Shown: one piece after another, positions 1 through 5,392 of the stretch
How positions within the stretch are numbered: the stretch's first letter is position 1
How the letters are laid out: the number at the start of each line of letters is the position of its first letter
From: Pseudomonadales bacterium
GTDB taxonomy: Bacteria > Pseudomonadota > Gammaproteobacteria > Pseudomonadales > IMCC2047
Assembly (NCBI GenBank): GCA_021736745.1
Contig: JAIPFG010000156.1
Span: 1 to 7,496 of the forward strand
DNA: 7,496 bases
Reading direction: 5' to 3'
The notes under the pieces: generated by a model
What the model saw: only the letters and a program-made list of their open reading frames with translations
What the model was told of the DNA's origin: nothing
Databases searched by the model: none
Translations under genes and position numbers: made by a program

Positions 1-189
1 ATCACCCTTTAGGGCGTGAAATCTAAGGCCAGGCAATTCCTTTAAATCTTCAATTTTTTTTGTGCTTTTAATGATGTTAATTCTTTGAATATATTTTCGG
101 CCAACCGTATCTCCAAACTCTTTAATCGCTTGTTTTGATTGGGAAAAACATCTTTCCAGCTTCCTTGTTCGGAATATAATTATAAGCAT
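1..189 (-). CDS. HigB/RelE-type toxin, partial (C-terminus beyond window edge)
   Basis: An open frame of 63 codons runs from an ATG at 189-187 to the left edge without a stop. It begins MLIIIFRTRKLERCFSQ and ends at the edge with LPGLRFHALKGD. This pattern is typical of the killer-protein (HigB-like) branch of the RelE/ParE superfamily: an N-terminal beta strand, an F-x-T-R/K-K-L-E motif, two helices containing K-x-F-G and R-I, then a LPGLRxHxLKGD segment, normally followed by an Arg-containing strand that lies outside the window. Members are small (about 90-100 aa) ribosome-dependent mRNA endonucleases that are held inactive by a helix-turn-helix HigA antitoxin. In HigBA systems the toxin gene comes first, so the antitoxin would lie to the left of the window. 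An in-frame TAA at 198-196 fixes the start near 189, but no clear Shine-Dalgarno is visible. The segment is markedly AT-rich compared with the genes further right, which suggests acquisition. The family call is fairly secure; whether the gene is intact and active cannot be seen. Confidence 0.75.
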   Translation of the reverse strand, partial: MLIIIFRTRKLERCFSQSKQAIKEFGDTVGRKYIQRINIIKSTKKIEDLKELPGLRFHALKGD

Positions 190-209
190 ATATATTTAAT
201 GTGTGAGGC

Positions 210-222
210 TGAATACCCATCC
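210..222 (+). repeat. Direct repeat copy 1 (TGAATACCCAtCC)
   Basis: TGAATACCCATCC here and TGAATACCCAGCC at 496-508 agree at 12 of 13 positions. The two copies bracket most of the gene-free region between the toxin and dctM. This copy overlaps the outer edge of the long inverted repeat. The pair could be relics of element boundaries or chance similarity. Confidence 0.4.
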
Positions 223-276
223 CCTCCGCCTTATACTCTTCACCCATAGGGTGAAGAGTATAAGGCGGAGGGGATG
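218..276. repeat. Perfect 28-bp inverted repeat with 3-base loop
   Basis: Arm 218-245 (starting CATCCCCTCCGCC and ending CTTCACCC) is the exact reverse complement of arm 249-276, and only ATA (246-248) separates them. Every one of the 28 positions pairs. Beyond the arms the pairing stops: the left flank reads TGAATACC and the right flank CTGGGTCC. The repeat sits 29 bases upstream of the toxin start codon. Transcribed in either direction it would fold into a very stable hairpin. It is much longer than a typical intrinsic terminator stem and has no T tract on either side. Candidates are a REP/MITE-like dispersed element, the remnant end of a mobile element, or a snap-back sequencing or assembly artefact. 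The symmetry itself is certain; its role is unknown. Confidence 0.9.
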
Positions 277-495
277 CTGGGTCCAGCAATTTGAAGAGGG
301 AATTCCTAATGTCATCTTCACCATTCCTTCCGTCTCTGCGCAGGTATTTGTTTGTTGGGCGCTATAATCATCGCACAATAAGGTTATATGTATGCTGGAT
401 CAAGTATTTTATCCCTTCCCATAACAGCTAGTTCTCAAGAGAAAAGGTGACGTATTTATTTTATTGGATGCCCTCTCCTAGCTGAAAACAAGCTA

Positions 496-508
496 TGAAT
501 ACCCAGCC
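496..508 (+). repeat. Direct repeat copy 2 (TGAATACCCAgCC)
   Basis: This is the partner of the copy at 210-222, with 12 of 13 positions identical and the same orientation. It lies about 35 bases from the dctM stop codon. In addition, ACCCAGC (501-507) is the reverse complement of GCTGGGT (276-282), which directly abuts the right arm of the long inverted repeat. Confidence 0.4.
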
Positions 509-542
509 TTTAATCGAAAGCTGACGCTGAATGACAATCCCC

Positions 543-1910
543 CTAAAACACCTTCCCCGGTAACCAGGTGACCAACTGCGGCCAATAGGCAATCAAAGCC
601 AGCATCATCAGTTGTATCGCAATAAACGGAATTACCCCACGGTAAATCTGGCTGGTGGCGACGGTATCTGGGGCGACGCCGCGTAGATAGAATAAGGCAA
701 AGCCAAAGGGTGGCGTCAGAAAGGAGGTTTGCAGGTTAATCGCAATCATGATGCCGAGCCAGACGGGGTCTAAGCCCATGGTAAGCAATATTGGTGCGAC
801 GATGGGGACGACGACGAAGGTGATTTCGATAAAGTCGAGGAAGAACCCCAGGAAGAACATGACCAGCATCACCACTATCATGGCGGCCATCACGCCGCCG
901 GGTAGGTCACTGAGAAACTCCCGTACCAGGTCGTCGCCGCCAAAACCTCTAAACACCAGGGAAAAGACAGCAGCGCCGATCAGAATCATGAAGACCATGC
1001 TACTGACTTGGGTAGTGGAGCGCATCACTTCCCGAAGCATTTTTAATGAAAGGCTGCCTTTAGTCGCGGCCAATAACATCGCGCCAACAGCACCGACGGA
1101 CGCGGCTTCGGTTGGTGTTGCTAAACCGGAGAGGATTGATCCTAAAACCAGCACAACTAATAACAAGGGTGGGGCTAAAGCTTTCAGAATTTGGAAGGTG
1201 GAAGTATCCTTTAATTCCTCTTCCGGGTGCGCGGGTGCAGCCGAGGGTTTAAAGGTAGCGACCAGGGAGAGATAAAGAATATAAAGGAACACCAATAACA
1301 GTCCTGGAATCAGCGCCCCCATAAAGAGGTCCCCGACAGAAACGGTTTCCGGGGAAAAGATGCCCATGTCGAGTTGCGCCTGTTGGTAGGCGGAGGACAT
1401 TACGTCGCCGAGCAAAACCAGCACAATCGATGGTGGAATAATCTGACCCAGTGTGCCGGCAGCGCAAATGGTGCCGGTGGCTAAAGGAATATCGTAGCCG
1501 CGCTTTAACATGGTTGGCAGCGACAGCAGGCCCATGGTGACGACGGTTGCGCCGACGATACCGGTGCTGGCGGCCATCAGCATGCCCACCAGCGTCACGG
1601 AAATGCCAAGGCCACCGCGGAGTTTGCCGAACAGGGAGGACATGGTGTCGAGCAACTCTTCGGCGACGTTGGATTTTTCCAACATGACGCCCATAAACAC
1701 AAAGAGAGGTACCGCAACCAAGACGTCATTGGTCATTATCGCGTAAATACGATTGGGTACGGCTTCTAAAAATGCCGGATCAAAACTACCGCTAATGACG
1801 CCGATCAGGGCAAAGAGCAGCCCGGTTCCGGCGAGTGAAAAAGCAACCGGATAGCCGGCAATCAGCACGAAGATCACCACAATGAACAGTGCGAGCGGCA
1901 TAAACTCCAT
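543..1910 (-). CDS. TRAP transporter large permease subunit (DctM/FcbT3-like)
   Basis: This 455-aa, strongly hydrophobic protein is the large membrane subunit of a tripartite ATP-independent periplasmic (TRAP) transporter. It catalyses ion-coupled (usually Na+) uptake of organic acids across the inner membrane. Family hallmarks are the N-terminal AGYPVAFSLAG (18-28), the NDVLVAVPLFVFMGVMLEKS stretch (61-80), GTLGQIIPPSI (152-162) and NLQTSFLTPPFGFALFYLRG (392-411). The GTLGQ..PPS and TSFLTPPFG segments correspond to the re-entrant hairpin regions that form the ion and substrate sites in characterised DctM/SiaM proteins. About a dozen membrane segments are apparent and the length is normal for the family. 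The sequence resembles the mannitol/chloroaromatic (FcbT3) branch more than C4-dicarboxylate DctM; this is judged by eye. The start codon overlaps the small-permease stop by one base (TGATG), implying translational coupling. The substrate cannot be assigned, and no binding-protein gene is adjacent. Confidence 0.93.
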   Translation of the reverse strand: MEFMPLALFIVVIFVLIAGYPVAFSLAGTGLLFALIGVISGSFDPAFLEAVPNRIYAIMTNDVLVAVPLFVFMGVMLEKSNVAEELLDTMSSLFGKLRGGLGISVTLVGMLMAASTGIVGATVVTMGLLSLPTMLKRGYDIPLATGTICAAGTLGQIIPPSIVLVLLGDVMSSAYQQAQLDMGIFSPETVSVGDLFMGALIPGLLLVFLYILYLSLVATFKPSAAPAHPEEELKDTSTFQILKALAPPLLLVVLVLGSILSGLATPTEAASVGAVGAMLLAATKGSLSLKMLREVMRSTTQVSSMVFMILIGAAVFSLVFRGFGGDDLVREFLSDLPGGVMAAMIVVMLVMFFLGFFLDFIEITFVVVPIVAPILLTMGLDPVWLGIMIAINLQTSFLTPPFGFALFYLRGVAPDTVATSQIYRGVIPFIAIQLMMLALIAYWPQLVTWLPGKVF

Positions 1911-2461
1911 CAGGAATCAACCGCCTCGCGTGACGCATCGGGGTCATTTCGGCCGGTTAGAATGAGGATGCTACGGAGGGCTTGGGCGATACCTTGCAAC
2001 AGCACGGTTGCGGGCATGATTAATAGCAAGGTTTTGAGAATAAATACGGCTTCGATGCCACCGGCTTCACGGGAACCCTCATGATAGGACCAGGCACTGG
2101 CAACATACTCCCAGGAAATAGAAAAGATAAAGAGGCAGAACGGGATGAGCAGGAAGAGTGCTCCGATCAGGTCAACCCGGGCCTTGCTTTTGGCAGACAT
2201 GGGGCGATAGAAAATATCCACCCGCACATGGCTGTCATGACGCAAGGTGTAGGCGGCGCCCATCAGGAAAATCAGGCTGTGTAGGTAGAGTAAGGATTCC
2301 TGGAGGGCGACAGAACCGAGATTAAACAGGTAGCGCATCACGACGATAATAAAAGTGCTGAGCACCAAAGCCAGAGTTAGCCAGGCGACGCCACGGCCGA
2401 GGGTCTCATTCAGAGAGTCGATACCTTTGATGATGGTTTGGCAGACGTTGCTAGCGGCCAT
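1910..2461 (-). CDS. TRAP transporter small permease subunit (DctQ/FcbT2-like)
   Basis: This 183-aa protein has four membrane segments at about residues 25-42, 57-73, 97-117 and 139-160, the normal architecture of the TRAP small subunit that packs against DctM and helps dock the periplasmic binding protein. Typical features are the RYLFNLG segment (43-49) after helix 1, ALQESLLYLHSLIFLMGAAY (52-71) leading through helix 2, HDSHVRVDIFY (75-85) in the cytoplasmic loop, and EGSREAGG (128-135) before helix 4. These match the FcbT2-like small subunits. The ATG at 2461 lies one base beyond the thioesterase TAG (TAG-C-ATG), and the gene's TGA overlaps the dctM ATG, so all three genes are probably co-translated from one mRNA. 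The C-terminal tail (about 165-183) is hydrophilic. Confidence 0.92.
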   Translation of the reverse strand: MAASNVCQTIIKGIDSLNETLGRGVAWLTLALVLSTFIIVVMRYLFNLGSVALQESLLYLHSLIFLMGAAYTLRHDSHVRVDIFYRPMSAKSKARVDLIGALFLLIPFCLFIFSISWEYVASAWSYHEGSREAGGIEAVFILKTLLLIMPATVLLQGIAQALRSILILTGRNDPDASREAVDS

Positions 2462-2462
2462 G

Positions 2463-2858
2463 CTAATTTTGTTTGATGCTTTGCGCGCGGCCTTGCTGGT
2501 CTACCGATACCACGACAAATTGTGCATCGGTCACCTTATGGAAATCTGTTTCGTCGTATTTGTGGGCCCAGACCTCGACCTGAATTTTCAGGGAAGTTCG
2601 GCCTGTCTCCGTGATGGTGGCGTAAATATCAATTACCGAGCCGACTTTGACCGGAGAGACAAAATCCATTTGGGCAATATCGACGGTGACTACCCTGCTT
2701 TGTGTGGCTTTTTCACCCGCAACGGAGGCGGCTAAATCCATTTGCGATACAATCCAACCCGCATAAATATTACCGTGTGCGTTTGTATCCTTGGGGAGGG
2801 CGTAAGTGCGAAGTGCCAATTCGCCGGAAGGTTTGGGTTCGTTATCGTCTATATCCAT
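2463..2858 (-). CDS. YciA-like acyl-CoA thioesterase (hotdog fold)
   Basis: This 131-aa single hotdog-domain protein hydrolyses acyl-CoA to free acid and CoA in the cytoplasm. It aligns by eye along its length with E. coli YciA: GELALRTYALPKDTNAHGNIYAGWIVSQMDLAAS (12-45), RVVTVDIAQMDFVSPVKVGSVIDIYA and the LKIQVEVWAHK strand. Asn26 and Asp41 lie in the conserved N-x-x-G-x-I-x-x-G-W-x-x-S-Q-M-D motif, and Asp41 corresponds to the catalytic aspartate of YciA enzymes. Length is typical; family members assemble as trimers of dimers. It is the first gene of the operon and sits one base from the TRAP small permease, which suggests a link between the imported acid and acyl-CoA turnover (inference). 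The Shine-Dalgarno before ATG 2858 is weak. YciA enzymes have broad chain-length range, so the substrate is open. Confidence 0.92.
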   Translation of the reverse strand: MDIDDNEPKPSGELALRTYALPKDTNAHGNIYAGWIVSQMDLAASVAGEKATQSRVVTVDIAQMDFVSPVKVGSVIDIYATITETGRTSLKIQVEVWAHKYDETDFHKVTDAQFVVVSVDQQGRAQSIKQN

Positions 2859-2897
2859 CTTGTCATTCTTAGGGTTGTGGTATGTTTTGGTGCAGTG

Positions 2898-2903
2898 ATT
2901 ATA
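2898..2903 (-). promoter_or_regulatory. Candidate -10 box of the thioesterase-TRAP operon
   Basis: Read on the minus strand, 2903-2898 is a perfect TATAAT, 39 bases before the thioesterase ATG. A 17-base spacer would place the -35 at 2926-2921 (TTTCTT), a poor match, so this promoter may depend on an activator or be weak. The predicted -35 touches the inverted repeat at 2926-2951. Confidence 0.5.
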
Positions 2904-2925
2904 AATATGTGAAAGTTAAAAAGAA

Positions 2926-2951
2926 ATTACCGATTCATTTAAATCGGTAAT
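2926..2951. promoter_or_regulatory. Operator-like inverted repeat in the divergent promoter region
   Basis: ATTACCGATT (2926-2935) and AATCGGTAAT (2942-2951) are perfect 10-bp inverted arms separated by CATTTA. The site lies between the divergent thioesterase-TRAP operon and the HAD gene, abutting or overlapping the predicted -35 of the operon promoter. Its dyad length and spacing suit a dimeric helix-turn-helix regulator. No T tract follows on either strand and no gene ends here, so a terminator is unlikely. No regulator gene is adjacent, so the cognate protein is unknown. Confidence 0.5.
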
Positions 2952-3077
2952 AAAGTGAATTAGGGAGGTCGGAGCGTTGATTTTTAATGTCAGACGGCAT
3001 AACGTGTGGTTTGCTTGAGCCATTTCTGCTGTTATCGGCGCTATCTGGCATTAACTGACGGGGCGTGGTAAGTATCC

Positions 3078-3695
3078 GTGATAAACACCAGCATACTGAC
3101 AAGACATTTCTGGATTTTCGATTTGGATGGCACCTTGACTCTGCCGCAACACGATTTCAAAGCCATCAAAGCAGAATTGGGTTTGCCGGAAGATGCGGAT
3201 ATTCTGCTGCATCTTAGCCAGTTACCTAAATTGGAAGCCCTACAAAAACAAAAAATCCTGGATAAGATTGAAATTGATTTGGCGGGCGAAGCCCAGCCCG
3301 CCGTCGGTGCGACGGCTTTAATTAAAGGCTTGGCCGCGCAAGGCGTGAGCATGGGGGTGTTAACCCGTAACTCAAAAACGAATGCACATATTGCACTGAA
3401 GGCGATCGGATTGGATCAGCATTTTCAAGATCAGCATGTGCTGGGTCGCGATGAAGTGGCACCAAAACCCAATCCTCATGGGATCCAGCGGTTACTGTCC
3501 TCTTGGAAAATTCAGACACAACAGGCGCTGATGGTTGGCGATTACCTCTATGACTTGCAATGTGCCCGCGCGGCGGCGGTGGCGGCAGTGCATGTGGACA
3601 GTACCGAGCAGTTCCCCTGGCCGGAATATACGGACTTAGGCGTGCGGGATTTGGCGAACCTACATCAATTAGTAAAAGAAGTGAGAGGCGGATAA
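3078..3695 (+). CDS. HAD-superfamily hydrolase (phosphoglycolate phosphatase-like, subfamily IA type)
   Basis: This 205-aa cytoplasmic protein has all four HAD phosphatase motifs. Motif I is FDLDGTL, with nucleophile Asp15 and acid/base Asp17. Motif II is Thr96 in GVLTRN, motif III is Lys130 in APKPNP, and motif IV is GDYLYD with Asp155 and Asp159. A helical cap (about 22-80) is inserted after motif I, as in the C1-capped group that includes Gph and YqaB. It should remove phosphate from a small metabolite; the substrate cannot be read from sequence. The start is GTG at 3078, because an in-frame TAA at 3069-3071 excludes anything upstream and no ATG precedes motif I. The ribosome-binding site is weak. 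The gene is transcribed divergently from the thioesterase-TRAP operon and lies 52 bases before the MFS gene, so the two may be co-transcribed. Confidence 0.9.
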   Translation: MINTSILTRHFWIFDLDGTLTLPQHDFKAIKAELGLPEDADILLHLSQLPKLEALQKQKILDKIEIDLAGEAQPAVGATALIKGLAAQGVSMGVLTRNSKTNAHIALKAIGLDQHFQDQHVLGRDEVAPKPNPHGIQRLLSSWKIQTQQALMVGDYLYDLQCARAAAVAAVHVDSTEQFPWPEYTDLGVRDLANLHQLVKEVRGG

Positions 3696-3747
3696 CAAGG
3701 GATTTTGTTTATCCTGCTGATTTTATTGGTAAGTAAAAATAAAACGA

Positions 3748-5082
3748 ATGAGGACATTGGGGATGATGCAAGCATCAGATTTTATAAAATCCATTAACCA
3801 AGGCAAAATGACGTCGATGCAGTTGGGCATCATTGCCATTTGCTGGTTGATTAATATGTTGGATGGCTTTGATGTGCTGGCCATTGCGTATGCCGCGCCA
3901 ACGATCACCGAGGAATGGCAATTAGCCCCGGAAAAACTGGGCTTGGTGTTGAGTGCCGGATTAGCCGGGATGGCGTTAGGCGCACTCTTTATTGCGCCTT
4001 TAGCGGATCGGGTGGGAAGACGGAAGGTCATTCTTTGGTGTCTCGCCATTATTGGAACGGCCATGGTGGTAACCGCGATGGTCAACTCCTTCCTTTTATT
4101 GCTTTTGGCTCGGGTAGTAACGGGGCTGGGTGTTGGCGGGTTGCTGGCCAGCTTAAATACCATGGTGGCGGAATACTCTTCTGACCGCCGCCGAAATTTT
4201 GCGATTAGTTTCCTGCAAAGTGGTTATCCGATTGGGGCATTGGCGGGTGGTTTAATTGCCGCACCGCTTATTCCGGCTTTCGGTTGGCAGGTGGTCTTTA
4301 TTGTGGGTGGTTTGTCGACCCTGGTCATGGTGGCGGTAGTGTTGTTGTACATGCCTGAATCGCTGCACTATTTGTTAGCGCAGCGCCCCGCCAATGCCTT
4401 ACAACAGGTGAACCAGATTTTGAGTCGATTGGGGCATAGTGCTGTGGCGGAGTTGCCGGTGCTACAGGGTAAAACGCCTCAAGCCAGTATTGCTAAAATT
4501 CTATCGGCCAGTCTAAAAACGAAAACGCTGTTGCTCTGGTTAAGCTTCTTTATGAGCATGCTGACCCTATATTTCCTGCTGCTTTGGACGCCGCAGATTA
4601 TTGTCAATGCCGGGTTGCCAAAGGATCAGGGGATTTTGGTCGGCGCAACGCTCAATGCCGGTGGCTTACTGGGCATGTTGTTGCTGGGCTATTTTTCTGA
4701 ACGTTTTGGTTTACACCGCCTGATTATCGGCTTTTTCTTGCTGGCGGCTGTTAGCATGGTGGCCTTTGCACTCATCGATGCGTCAGCTATGGTGCTGTTG
4801 TTTTTGGCTTTTGCCCTAGGCTTTTTCACCATTGGCGGTATGATCGGCCTGTACTCGGTAGCCGCAGAACTGTACCCCACCACCTTGCGCAACACCGGAT
4901 TGGGCTGGGGGATTGGCATTGGCCGTTTGGGTGCAATTTTGGGGCCGAATGTCGCTGGCGTTTTGATGGGTATCGGTTGGGAGCAGGCGGACTATTTCCT
5001 ATTACTGGCTTTACCCTTGGTGTTTGCCATGATATCCACCTATGCGCTGAACAGGACTCGGGTGGAGTTGCAGCCGGTCTAA
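3748..5082 (+). CDS. MFS transporter, aromatic acid:H+ symporter (AAHS)-like
   Basis: This protein of up to 444 aa has the 12-helix layout of the major facilitator superfamily. The AAHS signature DGFD (Asp39, Asp42) lies in helix 1, where paired aspartates are essential in the 4-hydroxybenzoate carrier PcaK. Motif A, GALFIAPLADRVGRR (78-92), follows helix 2. RVVTGLGVGG (122-131) lies in helix 4, and MPESLHYLL (202-210) ends the N-terminal half. A hydrophilic loop at about 211-258 separates the halves. The likely role is proton-driven import of an aromatic or other small organic acid across the inner membrane; the exact substrate is not determinable and no catabolic genes are adjacent. The ATG at 3748 has no good Shine-Dalgarno. 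ATG 3763 (or 3766) is preceded by GAGG at 3750-3753 with a 9-base spacer, so the true protein may be 5-6 residues shorter. Confidence 0.88.
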   Translation: MRTLGMMQASDFIKSINQGKMTSMQLGIIAICWLINMLDGFDVLAIAYAAPTITEEWQLAPEKLGLVLSAGLAGMALGALFIAPLADRVGRRKVILWCLAIIGTAMVVTAMVNSFLLLLLARVVTGLGVGGLLASLNTMVAEYSSDRRRNFAISFLQSGYPIGALAGGLIAAPLIPAFGWQVVFIVGGLSTLVMVAVVLLYMPESLHYLLAQRPANALQQVNQILSRLGHSAVAELPVLQGKTPQASIAKILSASLKTKTLLLWLSFFMSMLTLYFLLLWTPQIIVNAGLPKDQGILVGATLNAGGLLGMLLLGYFSERFGLHRLIIGFFLLAAVSMVAFALIDASAMVLLFLAFALGFFTIGGMIGLYSVAAELYPTTLRNTGLGWGIGIGRLGAILGPNVAGVLMGIGWEQADYFLLLALPLVFAMISTYALNRTRVELQPV

Positions 5083-5256
5083 GCAGGGCGAAGGAATGTG
5101 TTATTTTTTAATGTGGAGCTGTTTTCTTCACTTTTCAAAATATTTTTGCTCACAATGGTAATTAATTCTTGATAATTAGGTGTTATTTATTATTTGGTGG
5201 GGTTTTTATTAAAAATCATTTCTTTGGTTAATAACCCTAAATTTCCTGTAGTTTTA

Positions 5257-5287
5257 ATGACATTTGCGCGTTATTTTCGGTTAAAAT
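5257..5287 (+). promoter_or_regulatory. Candidate sigma-70 promoter of glyA
   Basis: ATGACA (5257-5262, five of six bases of TTGACA) is followed by a 19-base spacer and TAAAAT (5282-5287, five of six bases of TATAAT). The spacer is slightly long. TTGCGC (5264-5269) is an alternative -35 but lies too close (12 bases). Transcription would start near 5294, giving a leader of about 100 bases. Confidence 0.45.
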
Positions 5288-5381
5288 AGCGCCTTTTTCC
5301 TAGTGCTCAAGCTAAGGTAATTTGAGCGTGAATCATCTGTATCCCAATTCCCCTGAGGATGCGTCCTTTGACTTTTCTGCC

Positions 5382-5386
5382 AGGAG
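5382..5386 (+). promoter_or_regulatory. Shine-Dalgarno of glyA
   Basis: AGGAG with a 6-base spacer to ATG 5393 is a strong ribosome-binding site and fixes the glyA start. Confidence 0.85.
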
Positions 5387-5392
5387 TAAAAG

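Larger units (their letters stand above)
190..542. other. Intergenic region without a convincing gene
   Basis: This 353-base stretch separates the toxin start from the end of dctM, which points toward it on the same strand. It contains the long inverted repeat at 218-276, a near-identical direct repeat at 210-222 and 496-508, and small palindromes (TTCTC-AA-GAGAA at 432-443; TAGCT/AGCTA at 479-495). A 60-codon minus-strand frame across 196-378 has no recognisable motif and reads straight through the palindrome, so it is not called. No terminator with a U-run was found after dctM. A weak CAGCTTT/AAAGGCTG hairpin (about 505-524) lies just downstream of the dctM stop on the minus strand, but it lacks the T tract. 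Confidence 0.6.
5083..5392 (+). other. Spacer between MFS gene and glyA
   Basis: This 310-base AT-rich spacer has no supportable gene. It holds a short palindrome GGTTA-A-TAACC (5226-5236), the probable glyA promoter (5257-5287) and a leader of about 100 bases. A second, weaker promoter-like pair, TTGCTC (5146-5151) and GATAAT (5171-5176), has a 19-base spacer. No clear intrinsic terminator follows the MFS stop. In the leader, GCTCAA (5305-5310) can pair with TTGAGC (5322-5327), and AGGA (5356-5359) with TCCT (5364-5367) around a TGCG loop. I see no glycine, tetrahydrofolate or SAM riboswitch core. Confidence 0.6.

Noticed and set aside
189..240. Short leader ORF starting in the palindrome (ATG after GGCGGAGGGG on the minus strand) and overlapping the toxin start
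   Set aside because: The GGAGGGG directly abuts the ATG with no spacer, and the roughly 30-codon product has no supporting feature.
218..276. Inverted repeat as a bidirectional intrinsic terminator
   Set aside because: The stem is far longer than usual and no T tract follows on either strand; the nearest upstream and downstream genes do not end against it.
196..378. 60-codon minus-strand ORF upstream of the toxin
   Set aside because: It has no recognisable motif or good ribosome-binding site, and it reads through the perfect inverted repeat, so it is likely chance.
748..1275. 175-codon plus-strand ORF antisense to dctM
   Set aside because: Low-complexity Thr/Ser/Arg/Pro-rich translation typical of the antisense frame of a hydrophobic membrane protein; dctM is unambiguous.
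3723..4163. 146-codon minus-strand ORF antisense to the MFS gene
   Set aside because: It is a shadow of a membrane-protein gene, with no domain and no start signal.
5288..5392. Glycine or THF riboswitch in the glyA leader
   Set aside because: The conserved core segments of these riboswitches are not visible, and the two small hairpins do not match their architecture.
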